From positions 62,001 through 126,000 of the forward strand of contig NC_065577.1 of NCBI RefSeq assembly GCF_937616625.2: DNA of 64,000 nucleotides, given 5' to 3'. The notes beneath the pieces are model-generated. The model saw only the letters and a list, made by a program, of their open reading frames with translations, had not been told where the DNA came from and ran no database searches. The first letter of the stretch is position 1, and each line of letters begins with the position of its first letter. Made by a program: the position numbers and the translations under genes. The DNA comes from Mercurialis annua (Eukaryota > Streptophyta > Magnoliopsida > Malpighiales > Euphorbiaceae). Of the stretch, positions 1-11,039 are shown one piece after another.

Positions 1-267
1 TGAACAGTGGAGAAAGAGGGTGGAGGAAGGTGGAGCTGTTGAAGAGAAAGAAAAAAATTTGAGAATATTTGAAAAAGGTTTAAAAAGATACCTGAAAATT
101 TAATTATAATTTTTATAAATCTCACTCTCCAATTAAGTGCCACGACAGCACAAGGGGGGTTTTTGAGCCGGTTTTGTCAAGTTCAGGGTAAAAGTGATCC
201 GGTTTTCTCAATTTGGACGTTTTTGATATTTTGTGCCAAGTTCGGGGGGTAAAGTGATCCTTCGTTG
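1..267 (+). mobile_element. TIR/hairpin element, copy A (3' part, cut by window start)
   Basis: This is the right-hand part of the element that is complete at 8180-9141. It ends in the right TIR (GAACTTGGCACAAAA family, read on the minus strand) and the terminal bases CCTTCGTTG, followed by satellite ATTTTAAATA at 268-277. It matches copy B with an offset of about 1661 bp, so it is one unit of the composite repeat covering the first 4.1 kb. The last base before the satellite is G, as in B and C, whereas D and E have C. Confidence 0.85.
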
Positions 268-277
268 ATTTTAAATA

Positions 278-1178
278 ATCCCAACTAGATATGTTGTCCC
301 AATAACAGATAACTTATCGACCTAACAAAATTCCTAGTTAAACTCAACTTTTCAAAAATCCCTTTTCTAGCCTACTTCGTGCTATCAAAATGCTTACATA
401 AAACGGTCTGATTAACAAACTAATTGAACATTCTTATTGTCTTCAACACCCTCTAAAACTTCCGTTGAGGTTCCAACTTCATCCGGTACGCTTATAAGGT
501 CAAAAAAAGCACCCAAACTCCCCTCCCTGAGCTGTTTTGGGGAATGCAGAAAAACCCCAAAGACAGGATAAAACGATAATTAATTTATTAAATAACTTTT
601 ATATGATTTTCAATAATCCCAACTAGAAATGTTGTTCGAATAACCGATAATTTATCGAGCTAACAAAATTCCTAGTCAAACTCAACTTTTCAAAAATCCC
701 ATTTCTAGCCTACTTCGGGCTATCACAATGCTTACATAAAACGGTCTAATTAACAAACTAATTGAATATTCATATTGTCTGTAACACTGTCTAGATCTTT
801 CGTTCAGGTTCCAACTTCATCCGGTACGCTTATAGGGTCAAAAAAAGCATCCAAACTCCCCTCCCTGAGATGTTTTGGAGAATGCACAAAAACCCCAAAA
901 ACGGGATAAAACAATGATTTATTTATCAAATAACTCTTATATGATTTTAAATAATCCCAACTAGAAACGTTGTCCCAATAACCGATAATTTATCGAGTTA
1001 ACAAAATTCCTAGTCAAACTCAACTTTTCAAAAATCCCTTTTCTAGCCTACTTCGGGCTATCAAAATGCTTACATAAAACGGTCTAATTAACAAACTAAT
1101 TGAATATTCATATTGTCTGTAACACTGTCTAGATCTTTTCTTTCATGTTCCAACTTCATCTGGTACGCTTATAGGGTC
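278..1178 (+). repeat. 338-bp satellite, segment 1
   Basis: About 2.7 satellite monomers between element copies A and B. The landmark CTCCCCTCCCTGAG recurs at 518 and 856, a spacing of 338 bp. All monomers here are type A (CTATCAAAATGCTTACAT). There is no coding capacity beyond chance ORFs. Confidence 0.95.
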
Positions 1179-1928
1179 AAAAAATCAAATTAATTTTAAA
1201 ACTTCATATATCAATTTTTTATTAACTAAAAAGATAAGGGATCTTTATGTATTTTTTACAAAAAATATTAATTTTTTTAAAAAAAAACCGATGAGCAGCT
1301 GCCGGATTCTTCTCCGGCAGCTGCTCATCGCCGTCTGTGAGAGACGACGTACTCGTCTCTGTGAGAGACGGATCTCGCCGTCTCTCACAGAGACGAAACT
1401 CGTCGTCTCCGTTGAGAGACGAACCAGATGGGTTCGTCTCTCAACGGAGATGACGGTTGTCTCCGTTGAGAGACAAACCCATCTGGGTTTGTCTCTCAAC
1501 GAGACAGATCTGTCTCTGTTGAGAGACGAACCCAGATGGGTTCGTCTCTCAACAGAGACGATCCAACATTTTCTGGCGGCTTGGTCGGATTCTGGCGGTG
1601 CTTGGTCGGATTTTAGCGGTGGTTGGTTGTTTTGGGTGGTGAACCGTGGAGGAGACGGTGGTGAACAGTGGAGAAAGAGGGTGGAGGAAGGTGGAGCTGT
1701 TGAAGAGAAAGAAAAAAATTTGAGAATATTTGAAAAAGGTTTAAAAAGATACCTGAAAATTTAATTATAATTTTTATAAATCTCACTCTCCAATTAAGTG
1801 CCACGTCAGCACAAGGGGGGTTTTTGAGCCGGTTTTGTCAAGTTCAGGGTAAAAGTGATCCGGTTTTCTCAATTTGGACGTTTTTGATATTTTGTGCCAA
1901 GTTCGGGGGGTAAAGTGATCCTTCGTTG
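1179..1928 (+). mobile_element. TIR/hairpin element, copy B (left-truncated)
   Basis: The element lacks its left TIR. The left junction lies in a run of A shared by the satellite (AGGGTCAAAAAA) and the element (ATTAAAAAATCAAAT), a short microhomology. The right end is intact and is followed by satellite ATTTTAAATA. The copy carries the 18-bp-stem hairpin near 1290-1331, the GAGAGACG hairpin cluster and a G-rich stretch before the right TIR. It has a 21-bp segment near 1580-1600 that the full-length copy E lacks. A 157-aa ORF crosses it, but this is a by-product of the inverted repeats. Confidence 0.88.
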
Positions 1929-2839
1929 ATTTTAAATAATCCCAACTAGATATGTTGTCCCAATAACAGATAACTTATCGACCTAACAAAATTCCTAGTT
2001 AAACTCAACTTTTCAAAAATCCCTTTTCTAGCCTACTTCGTGCTATCAAAATGCTTACATAAAACGGTCTGATTAACAAACTAATTGAACATTCTTATTG
2101 TCTTCAACACCCTCTAAAACTTCCGTTGAGGTTCCAACTTCATCCGGTACGCTTATAAGGTCAAAAAAAGCACCCAAACTCCCCTCCCTGAGCTGTTTTG
2201 GGGAATGCAGAAAAACCCCAAAGACAGGATAAAACGATAATTAATTTATTAAATAACTTTTATATGATTTTCAATAATCCCAACTAGAAATGTTGTTCGA
2301 ATAACCGATAATTTATCGAGCTAACAAAATTCCTAGTCAAACTCAACTTTTCAAAAATCCCATTTCTAGCCTACTTCGGGCTATCACAATGCTTACATAA
2401 AACGGTCTGATTAACAAACTAATTGAATATTCATATTTCCTGTAACACTGTCTAGATCTTTCGTTCAGGTTCCAACTTCATCCGGTACGCTTATAGGGTC
2501 AAAAAAAGCATCCAAACTCCCCTCCCTGAGATGTTTTGGAGAATGCACCAAAACCCCAAAAACGGGATAAAACAATGATTTATTTATCAAATAACTCTTA
2601 TATGATTTTAAATAATCCCAACTAGAAACGTTGTCCCAATAACCGATAATTTATCGAGTTAACAAAATTCCTAGTCAAACTCAACTTTTCAAAAATCCCT
2701 TTTCTAGCCTACTTCGGGCTATCAAAATGCTTACATAAAACGGTCTAATTAACAAACTAATTGAATATTCATATTGTCTGTAACACTGTCTAGATCTTTT
2801 CTTTCATGTTCCAACTTCATCTGGTACGCTTATAGGGTC
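1929..2839 (+). repeat. 338-bp satellite, segment 2
   Basis: About 2.7 type-A monomers, nearly identical to 278-1178. This is the satellite part of the second 1.66-kb composite unit. Confidence 0.95.
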
Positions 2840-3588
2840 AAAAAATCAAATTAATTTTAAAACTTCATATATCAATTTTTTATTAACTAAAAAGATAAGG
2901 GATCTTTATGTATTTTTTACAAAAAATATTAATTTTTTTTAAAAAAACCGATGAGCAGCTGCCGGATTCTTCTCCGGCAGCTGCTCATCGCCGTCTGTGA
3001 GAGACGACGTACTCGTCTCTGTGAGAGACGGATCTCGCCGTCTCTCACAGAGACGAAACTCGTCGTCTCCGTTGAGAGACGAACCAGATGGGTTCGTCTC
3101 TCTACGGAGATGACGGTTGTCTCCGTTGAGAGACAAACCCATCTGGGTTTGTCTCTCAACGAGACAGATCTGTCTCTGTTGAGAGACGAACCCAGATGGG
3201 TTCGTCTCTCAACAGAGACGATCCAACATTTTCTGGCGGCTTGGTCGGATTCTGGCGGTGCTTGGTCGGATTTTAGCGGTGGTTGGTTGTTTTGGGTGGT
3301 GAACCGTGGAGGAGACGGTGGTGAACAGTGGAGAAAGAGGGTGGAGGAAGGTGGAGCTGTTGAAGAGAAAGAAAAAAATTTGAGAATATTTGAAAAAGGT
3401 TTAAAAAGATACCTGAAAATTTAATTATAATTTTTATAAATCTCACTCTCCAATTAAGTGCCACGTCAGCACAAGGGGGGTTTTTGAGCCGGTTTTGTCA
3501 AGTTCAGGGTAAAAGTGATCCGGTTTTCTCAATTTGGACGTTTTTGATATTTTGTGCCAAGTTCGGGGGGTAAAGTGATCCTTCGTTG
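2840..3588 (+). mobile_element. TIR/hairpin element, copy C (left-truncated)
   Basis: This copy is almost identical to copy B, shifted by about 1660 bp, with the same left junction in a six-A run and the same right end (CCTTCGTTG). The identical junction shows that B and C come from amplification of one truncated copy and not from separate insertions. Confidence 0.88.
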
Positions 3589-5523
3589 ATTTTAAATAAT
3601 CCCAACTAGATATGTTGTCCCAATAACAGATAACTTATCGACCTAACAAAATTCCTAGTTAAACTCAACTTTTCAAAAATCCCTTTTCTAGCCTACTTCG
3701 TGCTATCAAAATGCTTACATAAAACGGTCTGATTAACAAACTAATTGAACATTCTTATTGTCTTCAACACCCTCTAAAACTTCCGTTGAGGTTCCAACTT
3801 CATCCGGTACGCTTATAAGGTCAAAAAAAGCACCCAAACTCCCCTCCCTGAGCTCTTTTGGGGAATGCAGAAAAACCCCAAAGACAGGATAAAACGATAA
3901 TTAATTTATTAAATAACTTTTATATGATTTTCAATAATCCCAACTAGAAATGTTGTTCGAATAACCGATAATTTATCGAGCTAACAAAATTCCTAGTCAA
4001 ACTCAACTTTTCAAAAATCCCATTTCTAGCCTACTTCGGGCTATCACAATGCTTACATAAAACGGTCTGATTAACAAACTAATTGAATATTCATATTTCC
4101 TGTAACACTGTCTAAATCTTTTGTTCAGGTTCCAACTTCATCCGGTACGCTTATAGGGTTAAAACAACGCACCCAAACTCCCCTCCCTGGGCTGTTTTGG
4201 GGAATGCACAAAAATCCCAAAAACGGGATTAAACGATAATTTATTTATCAAATAACTTTTCTATGATTTTAAATAATCCCAACTAGATATGTTGTCCCAA
4301 TAACAGATAACTTATACACCTAACAAAATTCCTAGTTAAACTCAACTTTTCAAAAATCACTTTTCTAGCCTACTTCGGGCTATCAAAATGCTTACATAAA
4401 ACGGTCTGATTAACAAACTAATTGAATATTCATATTGCCTGTAACACTGTCTAAATCTTTTGTTCAGGTTCCAACTTCATCCGGTACGCTTATAGGGTTA
4501 AAAAACGCACCCAAACTCCCCTCCTTGAGGGGAATGCACAAAAATCCCAAAAACGGGATTAAACGATAATTTATTTATCAAATAACTTTTCTATGATTTA
4601 AAATAATCCCAACTAGATATGTTGTCCCAATAACAGATAACTTATCGACCTAACAAAATTCCTAGTTAAACTCAACTTTTCAAAAATCCCTTTTCTAGCC
4701 TACTTCGGGCTATCAAAATGCTTACATAAAACAGGCTGATTAACAAACTAATTAAAGATTCTTATTTTCTTCAACACCCTCTAAAACTTCCGTTGAGGTT
4801 CCAACTTCATCCGGTACGCTTATAGGGTCAAAAAAAAGCACCCAAACTCCCCTCCCTGAGCTGTTTTGGGGAATGCAGAAAAGCCCCAAAAACAGGATAA
4901 AACGATAATTAATTTATTAAATAACTTTTATATGATTTTCAATAATCCCAACTAGAAACGTTGTCCCAATAACCGATAATTTATCGAGCTAACAAAATTC
5001 CTAGTCAAACTCAACTTTTCAAAAATCCCATTTCTAGCCTACTTCGGGCTATCACAATGCTTACATAAAACGGTCTAATTAACAAACTAATTGAATATTC
5101 ATATTGTCTGTAACACTGTCTAGATCTTTTGTTCAGGTTCCAACTTCATCCGGTACGCTTATAGGGTCAAAAAAAGCATCCAAACTCCCCTCCCTGAGAT
5201 GTTTTGGAGAATGCACAAAAACCCCAAAAACGGGATAAAACGATGATTTATTTATCAAATAACTCTTATATGATTTTAAATAATCCCAACTAGAAACGTT
5301 GTCCCAATAACCGATAATTTATCGAGTTAACAAAATTCCTAGTCAAACTCAACTTTTCAAAAATCCATTTTCTAGCCTACTTCGGGCTATCAAAATGCTT
5401 ACATAAAACTGTCTAATTAACAAACTAATTGAATATTCATATTGTCTGTAACACTGTCTAGATCTTTTCTTTCATGTTCCAACTTCATCTGGTACGCTTA
5501 TAGGGTCAAAAAACGCACCCAAA
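3589..5523 (+). repeat. 338-bp satellite, segment 3
   Basis: About 5.7 type-A monomers. One monomer near 4528 lacks 8 bp (the GCTGTTTT of the usual GAGCTGTTTTGGGG). Nothing else is seen in this stretch. Confidence 0.93.
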
Positions 5524-6139
5524 CTCCGGCAGCTGCTCATCGCCGTTTGTGAGAGACGACGTACTCGTCTCTGTGAGAGACGGATCCGCCGTCTCTCACA
5601 GAGACGAAAATCGTCGTCTCCGTTGAGAGACGAACCAGATGGGTTCGTCTCTCAACGGAGACGACGGTTGTCTCCGTTGAGAGACAAACCCATCTGGGTT
5701 TGTCTCTCAACGAGACAGATCTGTCTCTGTTGAGAGACGAACCCAGATGGGTTCGTCTCTCAACAGAGACGATCCAACATTTTCTGGCGGCTTGGTCGGA
5801 TTCTGGCGGTGCTTGGTCGGATTTTAGCGGTGGTTGGTTGTTTTGGGTGGTGAACCGTGGAGGAGAGGGTGGTGAACAGTGGAGAAAGAGGGTGGAGGAA
5901 GGTGGAGCTGTTGAAGAGAAAGAAAAAAAATTGAGAATATTTGAAAAAGGTTTAAAAAGATACCTGAAAATTTAATTATAATTTTTATAAATCTCACTCT
6001 CCAATTAAGTGCCACGTCAGCACAAGGGGGGTTTTTGAGCCGGTTTTGTCAAGTTCAGGATAAAAGTGATCCGGTTTTCTCAATTTGGACGTTTTTGATA
6101 TTTTGTGCCAAGTTCGGGGGGTAAAGTGATCCTTCGTTC
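5524..6139 (+). mobile_element. TIR/hairpin element, copy D (more severely left-truncated)
   Basis: The left junction differs from B and C. Satellite CACCCAAACTCC passes directly into the element at CCGGCAGCTGCTCATCG, with CTCC shared by both partners. The whole left TIR and the left arm of the first hairpin are missing. The right end is intact (CCTTCGTTC) and followed by ATTTTAAATA at 6140-6149. It retains the 21-bp segment that copy E lacks. Confidence 0.87.
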
Positions 6140-8179
6140 ATTTTAAATAATCCCAACTAGATATGTTGTCCCAATAACAGATAACTTATCGACCTAACAA
6201 AATTCCTAGTTAAACTCAACTTTTAAAAAATCCCTTTTCTAGCCTACTTCGTGCTATCAAAATGCTTACATAAAACGGTCTGATTAACAAACTAATTGAA
6301 CATTCTTATTGTCTTCAACACCCTCTAAAACTTCCGTTGAGGTTCCAACTTCATCCGGTACGCTTATAAGGTCAAAAAAAGCACCCAAACTCCCCTCCCT
6401 GAGCTGTTTTGGGGAATGCAGAAAAACCCCAAAGACAGGATAAAACGATAATTAATTTATTAAATAACTTTTATATGATTTTCAATAATCCCAACTAGAA
6501 ATGTTGTCCGAATAACCGATAATTTATCGAGCTAACAAAATTCCTAGTCAAACTCAACTTTTCAAAAATCCCATTTCTAGCCTACTTCGGGCTATCACAA
6601 TGCTTACATAAAACGGTCTGATTAACAAACTAATTGAATATTCATATTTCCTGTAACACTGTCTAAATCTTTTGTTCATGTTCCAACTTCATCCGGTACG
6701 CTTATAGGGTTAAAAAAACGCACCCAAACTCCCCTCCCTGAGCTGTTTTAAGGAATGCACAAAAATCCCAAAAACGGGATTAAGCGATAATTTATTTATC
6801 AAATAACTTTTCTATGATTTAAAATAATCCCAACTAGATATGTTGTCCCAATAACAGATAACTTATACACCTAACAAAATTCCTAGTTAAACTCAACTTT
6901 TCAAAAATCCCTTTTCTAGCCTACTTCGGGCTATCAAAATGCTTACATAAAACAGGCTGATCAACAAACTAATTGAAGATTCTTAATTTCTTCAAAACCC
7001 TCTAAAACTTCCGTTGAGGTTCCAACTTCATCCGGTACGCTTATAGGGTCAAAAAAAAGCACCCAAACTCCCCTCCCTGAGCTGTTTTGGGGAATGCACA
7101 AAAATCCCAAAAACGGGATTAAACGATAATTTATTTATCAAATAACTTTTCTATGATTTTAAATAATCCCAACTAGAAATGTTGTCCCAATAACAGATAA
7201 CTTATACACCTAACAAAATTCCTAGTTAAACTCAACTTTTCAAAAATCCCTTTTCTAGCCTACTTCGGGCTATCACAATGCTTACATAAAACGGTCTAAT
7301 TAACAAACTAATTGAATATTCATATTGTCTGTAACACTGTCTAGATCTTTTGTTCAGGTTCCATCTTCATCCGGTACGCTTATAGGGTCAAAAAAGCATC
7401 CAAACTCCCCTCCCTGAGATGTTTTGGAGAATGCACAAAAACCCCAAAAACGGGATAAAACGATGATTTATTTATCAAATAACTCTTATATGATTTTAAA
7501 TAATCCCAACTAGAAACGTTGTCCCAATAACCGATAATTTATCGAGTTAACAAAATTCCTAGTCAAACTCAACTTTTCAAAAATCCCTTTTCTAGCCTAC
7601 TTCGGGCTATCAAAATGCTTACATAAAACGGTCTAATTAACAAACTAATTGAATATTCATATTGTCTGTAACACTGTCTAGATCTTTTCTTTCATGTTCC
7701 AACTTCATCTGGTACGCTTATAGGGTCAAAAAACGCACCCAAACTCCCGTCCCTAAGCTGTTTTGGGGAATGCACAAAAACCCCAAAAACGGGATAAAAC
7801 GATAATTTATTTATCAAATAACTTTTCTATGATTTTAAATAATCCCAACTAGAAATGTTGTCCCAATAACAGATAACTTATCGACCTAACAAAATTCCTA
7901 GTTAAACTCAACTTTTCAAAAATCCCTTTTCTAGCCTACTTCGGGCTATCAAAATGCTTACATAAAACGGTATGATTAACAAACTAATTGAATATTCATA
8001 TTGCCTGTAACACTGTCTAAATCTTTTATTCAGGTTCCAACTTCATCCGGTACGCTTATAGGGTTAAAAAACGCACCCAAACTCCCCTCCCTGAGCTGTT
8101 TTGGGGAATGCACAAAAATCCCCAAAACGGGATTCAACGATAATTTATTTATCAATTAACTTTTCTATGATTTTAAATA
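6140..8179 (+). repeat. 338-bp satellite, segment 4
   Basis: About six type-A monomers between copy D and the intact copy E. The last one is interrupted within TATGATTTTAAATAATCCC by copy E. There is no gene here. Confidence 0.95.
8170..8179. repeat. Target-site duplication of copy E, left
   Basis: ATTTTAAATA, repeated at 9142-9151. Together they restore the satellite reading CTATGATTTTAAATAATCCC. A 9-bp duplication plus one chance match is equally compatible. Confidence 0.85.
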
Positions 8180-8522
8180 GAACAAAGGATCAGTTTGGCC
8201 CCTCAACTTGGCACAAAGTATAAAAAACGTCCAAATTAGCAAAACGGGATCACATTTACCCTGAACTTGTTAAATTTGGTACAAAACCCCCCCTCCCCAC
8301 TCTCACCCAAGAGAGTGAGATACACTCTCCGGTATTAGGTGGTTTTTTTAATGCAAAAAGGGTTCAAATGATCCTAAGTTTTATTTATTTTTTCAAATTA
8401 ATCCATAATAATTAAAAAATCAAATTAATTTTAAAACTTCATATATCAATTTTTTATTAACTAAAAAGATAAGGGATCTTTATGTATTTTTTACAAAAAA
8501 TATTAATTTTTTTTTAAAAAAC

Positions 8523-8564
8523 CGATGAGCAGCTGCCGGATTCTTCTCCGGCAGCTGCTCATCG
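8523..8564. other. Perfect 18-bp-stem hairpin
   Basis: The arms CGATGAGCAGCTGCCGGA (8523-8540) and TCCGGCAGCTGCTCATCG (8547-8564) are exact reverse complements around a 6-nt loop. The same structure occurs in copies B and C. In copy D only the right arm remains. Confidence 0.93.
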
Positions 8565-8800
8565 CCGTCTGTGAGAGACGACGTACTCGTCTCTGTGAGA
8601 GACGGATCTCGCCGTCTCTCATAGAGACGAAACTCGTCGTCTCCGTTGAGAGACGAACCAGATGGGTTCGTCTCTCAACGGAGACGACGGTTGTCTCCGT
8701 TGAGAGACAAACCCATCTGGGTTTGTCTCTCAACGAGACAGATCTGTCTCTGTTGAGAGACGAACCCAGATGGGTTCGTCTCTCAACAGAGACGATCCAA
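8565..8800. repeat. Cluster of GAGAGACG inverted repeats (four consecutive hairpins)
   Basis: Short motifs GAGAGACG / CGTCTCTC and GTTGAGAGACGAAC / GTTCGTCTCTCAAC alternate in opposite orientations. The clearest hairpin has 24-bp arms at 8635-8658 and 8666-8689 around a 7-nt loop. Others lie at about 8597-8632, 8695-8737 and 8744-8794. A transcript across this block would fold into a chain of stable stem-loops. Both strands stay open for 60-150 codons because of the symmetry, not because they code. Confidence 0.88.
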
Positions 8801-9141
8801 CATTTTCTGGCGGCTTGGTCGGATTTTAGCGGTGGTTGGTTGTTTTGGGTGGTGAACCGTGGAGGAGAGGGTGGTGAACAGTGGAGAAAGAGGGTGGAGG
8901 AAGGTGGAGCTGTTGAAGAGAAAGAAAAAAAATTGAGAATATTTGAAAAAGGTTTAAAAAGATACCTGAAAATTTAATTATAATTTTTATAAATCTCACT
9001 CTCCAATTAAGTGCCACGTCAGCATAAGGGGGGTTTTTGAGCCGGTTTTGTCAAGTTCAGGGTAAAAGTGATCCGGTTTTATCAATTTGGACGTTTTTGA
9101 TATTTTGTGCCAAGTTCGGGGGGGAAAGTGATCCTTCGTTC

Positions 9142-9151
9142 ATTTTAAATA
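9142..9151. repeat. Target-site duplication of copy E, right
   Basis: The second copy of ATTTTAAATA, directly after the terminal TTCGTTC of the element. The satellite continues in phase from here. Confidence 0.85.
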
Positions 9152-11039
9152 ATCCCAACTAGATATGTTGTCCCAATAACAGATAACTTATCGACCTAAC
9201 AAAATTCCTAGTTAAACTCAACTTTTCAAAAATCCCTTTTCTAGCCTACTTCATGCTATCAAAATGCTTACATAAAACGGTCTGATTAACAAACTAATTG
9301 AACATTCTTATTGTCTTCAACACCCTCTAAAACTTCCGTTGAGGTTCCAACTTCATCCGGTACGCTTATAAGGTCAAAAAAAGCACCCAAACTCCCCTCC
9401 CTGAGCTGTTTTGGGGAATGCAGAAAAACCCCAAAGACAGGATAAAACGATAATTAATTAATTAAATAACTTTTATATGATTTTCAATAATCCCAACTAG
9501 AAATGTTGTCCGAATAACCGATAATTTATCGAGCTAACAAAATTCCTAGTCAAACTCAACTTTTCAAAAATCCCATTTCTATCCTACTTCGGGCTATCAC
9601 AATGCTTACATAAAACTGTCTGATTAACAAACTAATTGAATATTCATATTTCCTGTAACACTGTCTAAATCTTTTGTTCAGGTTCCAACTTCATCCGGTA
9701 CACTTATAGGGTTAAAAATACGCACCCAAACTCCCCTCCCTGAGCTGTTTTGGGGAATGCACAAAAATCCCAAAAACGGGATTAAACGATAATTTATTTA
9801 TCAAATAACTTTTCTATGATTTTAAATAATCCCAACTAGAAATGTTGTCCCAATAACAGATAACTTATACACCTAACAAAATTCCTAGTTAAACTCAACT
9901 TTTCAAAAATCCCTTTTCTAGCCTACTTCGGGCTATCAAAATGCTTACATAAAACGGTCTGATTAACAAACTAATTGAATATTCATATTGCCTGTAACAC
10001 TGTCTAAATCTTTTGTTCAGGTTCCAACTTCATCCGGTACGCTTATAGGGTTAAAAAACGCACCCAAACTCCCCTCCCTGAGCTGTTTTGGGGAATGCAC
10101 AAAAATCCCAAAAACGGGATTAAACGATAATTTATTTATCAAATAACTTTTCTATGATTTTAAATAATCCCAACTAGATATGTTGTCCCAATAACAGATA
10201 ACTTATCGACCTAACAAAATTCCTAGTTAAACTCAACTTTTCAAAAATCCCTTTTCTAGCCTACTTCGGGCTATCAAAATGCTTACATAAAACAGGCTGA
10301 TTAACAAACTAATTGAAGATTCTTATTTTCTTCAACACCCTCTAAAACTTCCGTTGAGGTTCCAACTTCATCCGGTACGCTTATAGGGTCAAAAAAAACA
10401 CCCAAACTCCCCTCCCTGAGTTTATTTGGGGAATGCAGAAAAGCCCCAAAAACAGGATAAAACGATAATTAATTTATTAAATAACTTTTATATGATTTTC
10501 AATAATCCCAACTAGAAACGTTGTCCGAATAACCGATAATTTATCGAGCTAACAAAATTCCTAGTCAAACTCAACTTTTCAAAAATCCCTTTTCTAGCCT
10601 ACTTCGGGCTATCAAAATGCTTACATAAAACGGTCTGATTAACAAAGTAATTGAATATTCATATTTTCTGTAACACTGTCTAAATCGTTTGTTCAGGTTC
10701 CAACTTCATCCGGTACGCTTATAGGGTAAAAAAAACACACCCAAACTCCCCTCCCTGAGCTGTTTTGGGGAATGAAAAAAACCCCAAAAACGGGATAAAA
10801 CGATAATTTATTTATCAAATAACTTTTATATGATTTTTAATAATCCCAACTAGAAACGTTGTCCGAATAACCGATAATTTATCGAGCTAACCAAATTCCT
10901 AGTTAAACTCAACTTTTCAAAAATCCCTTTTCTAGCCAACTTTGGGCTATCAAAACGCTTATATAAAACGGTCTGATTAACAAACTAGATGAATTTTCAT
11001 ATTTTTTGTAACACTGTCTAAATCTTTTGTTCAGGTTCC

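Larger units (their letters stand above)
1..4110. repeat. 1.66-kb composite tandem repeat (element fragment plus satellite)
   Basis: About 2.5 units of a repeat with a period of 1660-1661 bp. Each unit holds about 749 bp of left-truncated TIR element and about 911 bp (2.7 monomers) of satellite. The units are almost identical: element ends at 267, 1928 and 3588, and long matching stretches between. The periodicity breaks near 4110, where the third unit diverges (TAAATCTTTTG instead of TAGATCTTTCG). The sequence shows that a transposon fragment was recruited into a new higher-order satellite unit and amplified. Unequal crossing-over is the likely mechanism, but that is inference. Confidence 0.9.
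8180..9141. mobile_element. Complete non-autonomous Mutator-like TIR element, copy E (962 bp)
   Basis: The left end GAACAAAGGATCA is the inverted counterpart of the right end TGATCCTTCGTTC. The inverted similarity continues for about 150 bp (8180 to about 8325 against about 8985 to 9141), including the CAACTTGGCACAAA, ACGTCCAAATT and ACCCTGAACTTG blocks and an inner GAGAGTGAGAT. The flanks carry a 10-bp direct repeat, ATTTTAAATA, at 8170-8179 and 9142-9151. An uninterrupted satellite monomer has this sequence only once. Long TIRs with a 9-10 bp duplication are typical of Mutator-like (MULE) elements. No transposase is encoded, so movement would need one supplied in trans. The centre is a cluster of hairpins. 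This copy lacks one 21-bp repeat present in copies B-D. Confidence 0.88.

Noticed and set aside
8525..8977. 150-157 aa ORFs across the hairpin element (also at 1291 and 2951), with open frames on the opposite strand
   Set aside because: The protein would be a translation of inverted GAGAGACG repeats, both strands are open by symmetry, and copy D lacks the start. No domain is recognisable.
10250..10280. CENP-B-box-like sequence CTTCGGGCTATC in the monomer
   Set aside because: The first half fits the NTTCGNNNNANN pattern, but the required CGGG is AAAA or AAAG. CENP-B is a mammalian system, so this is probably chance.
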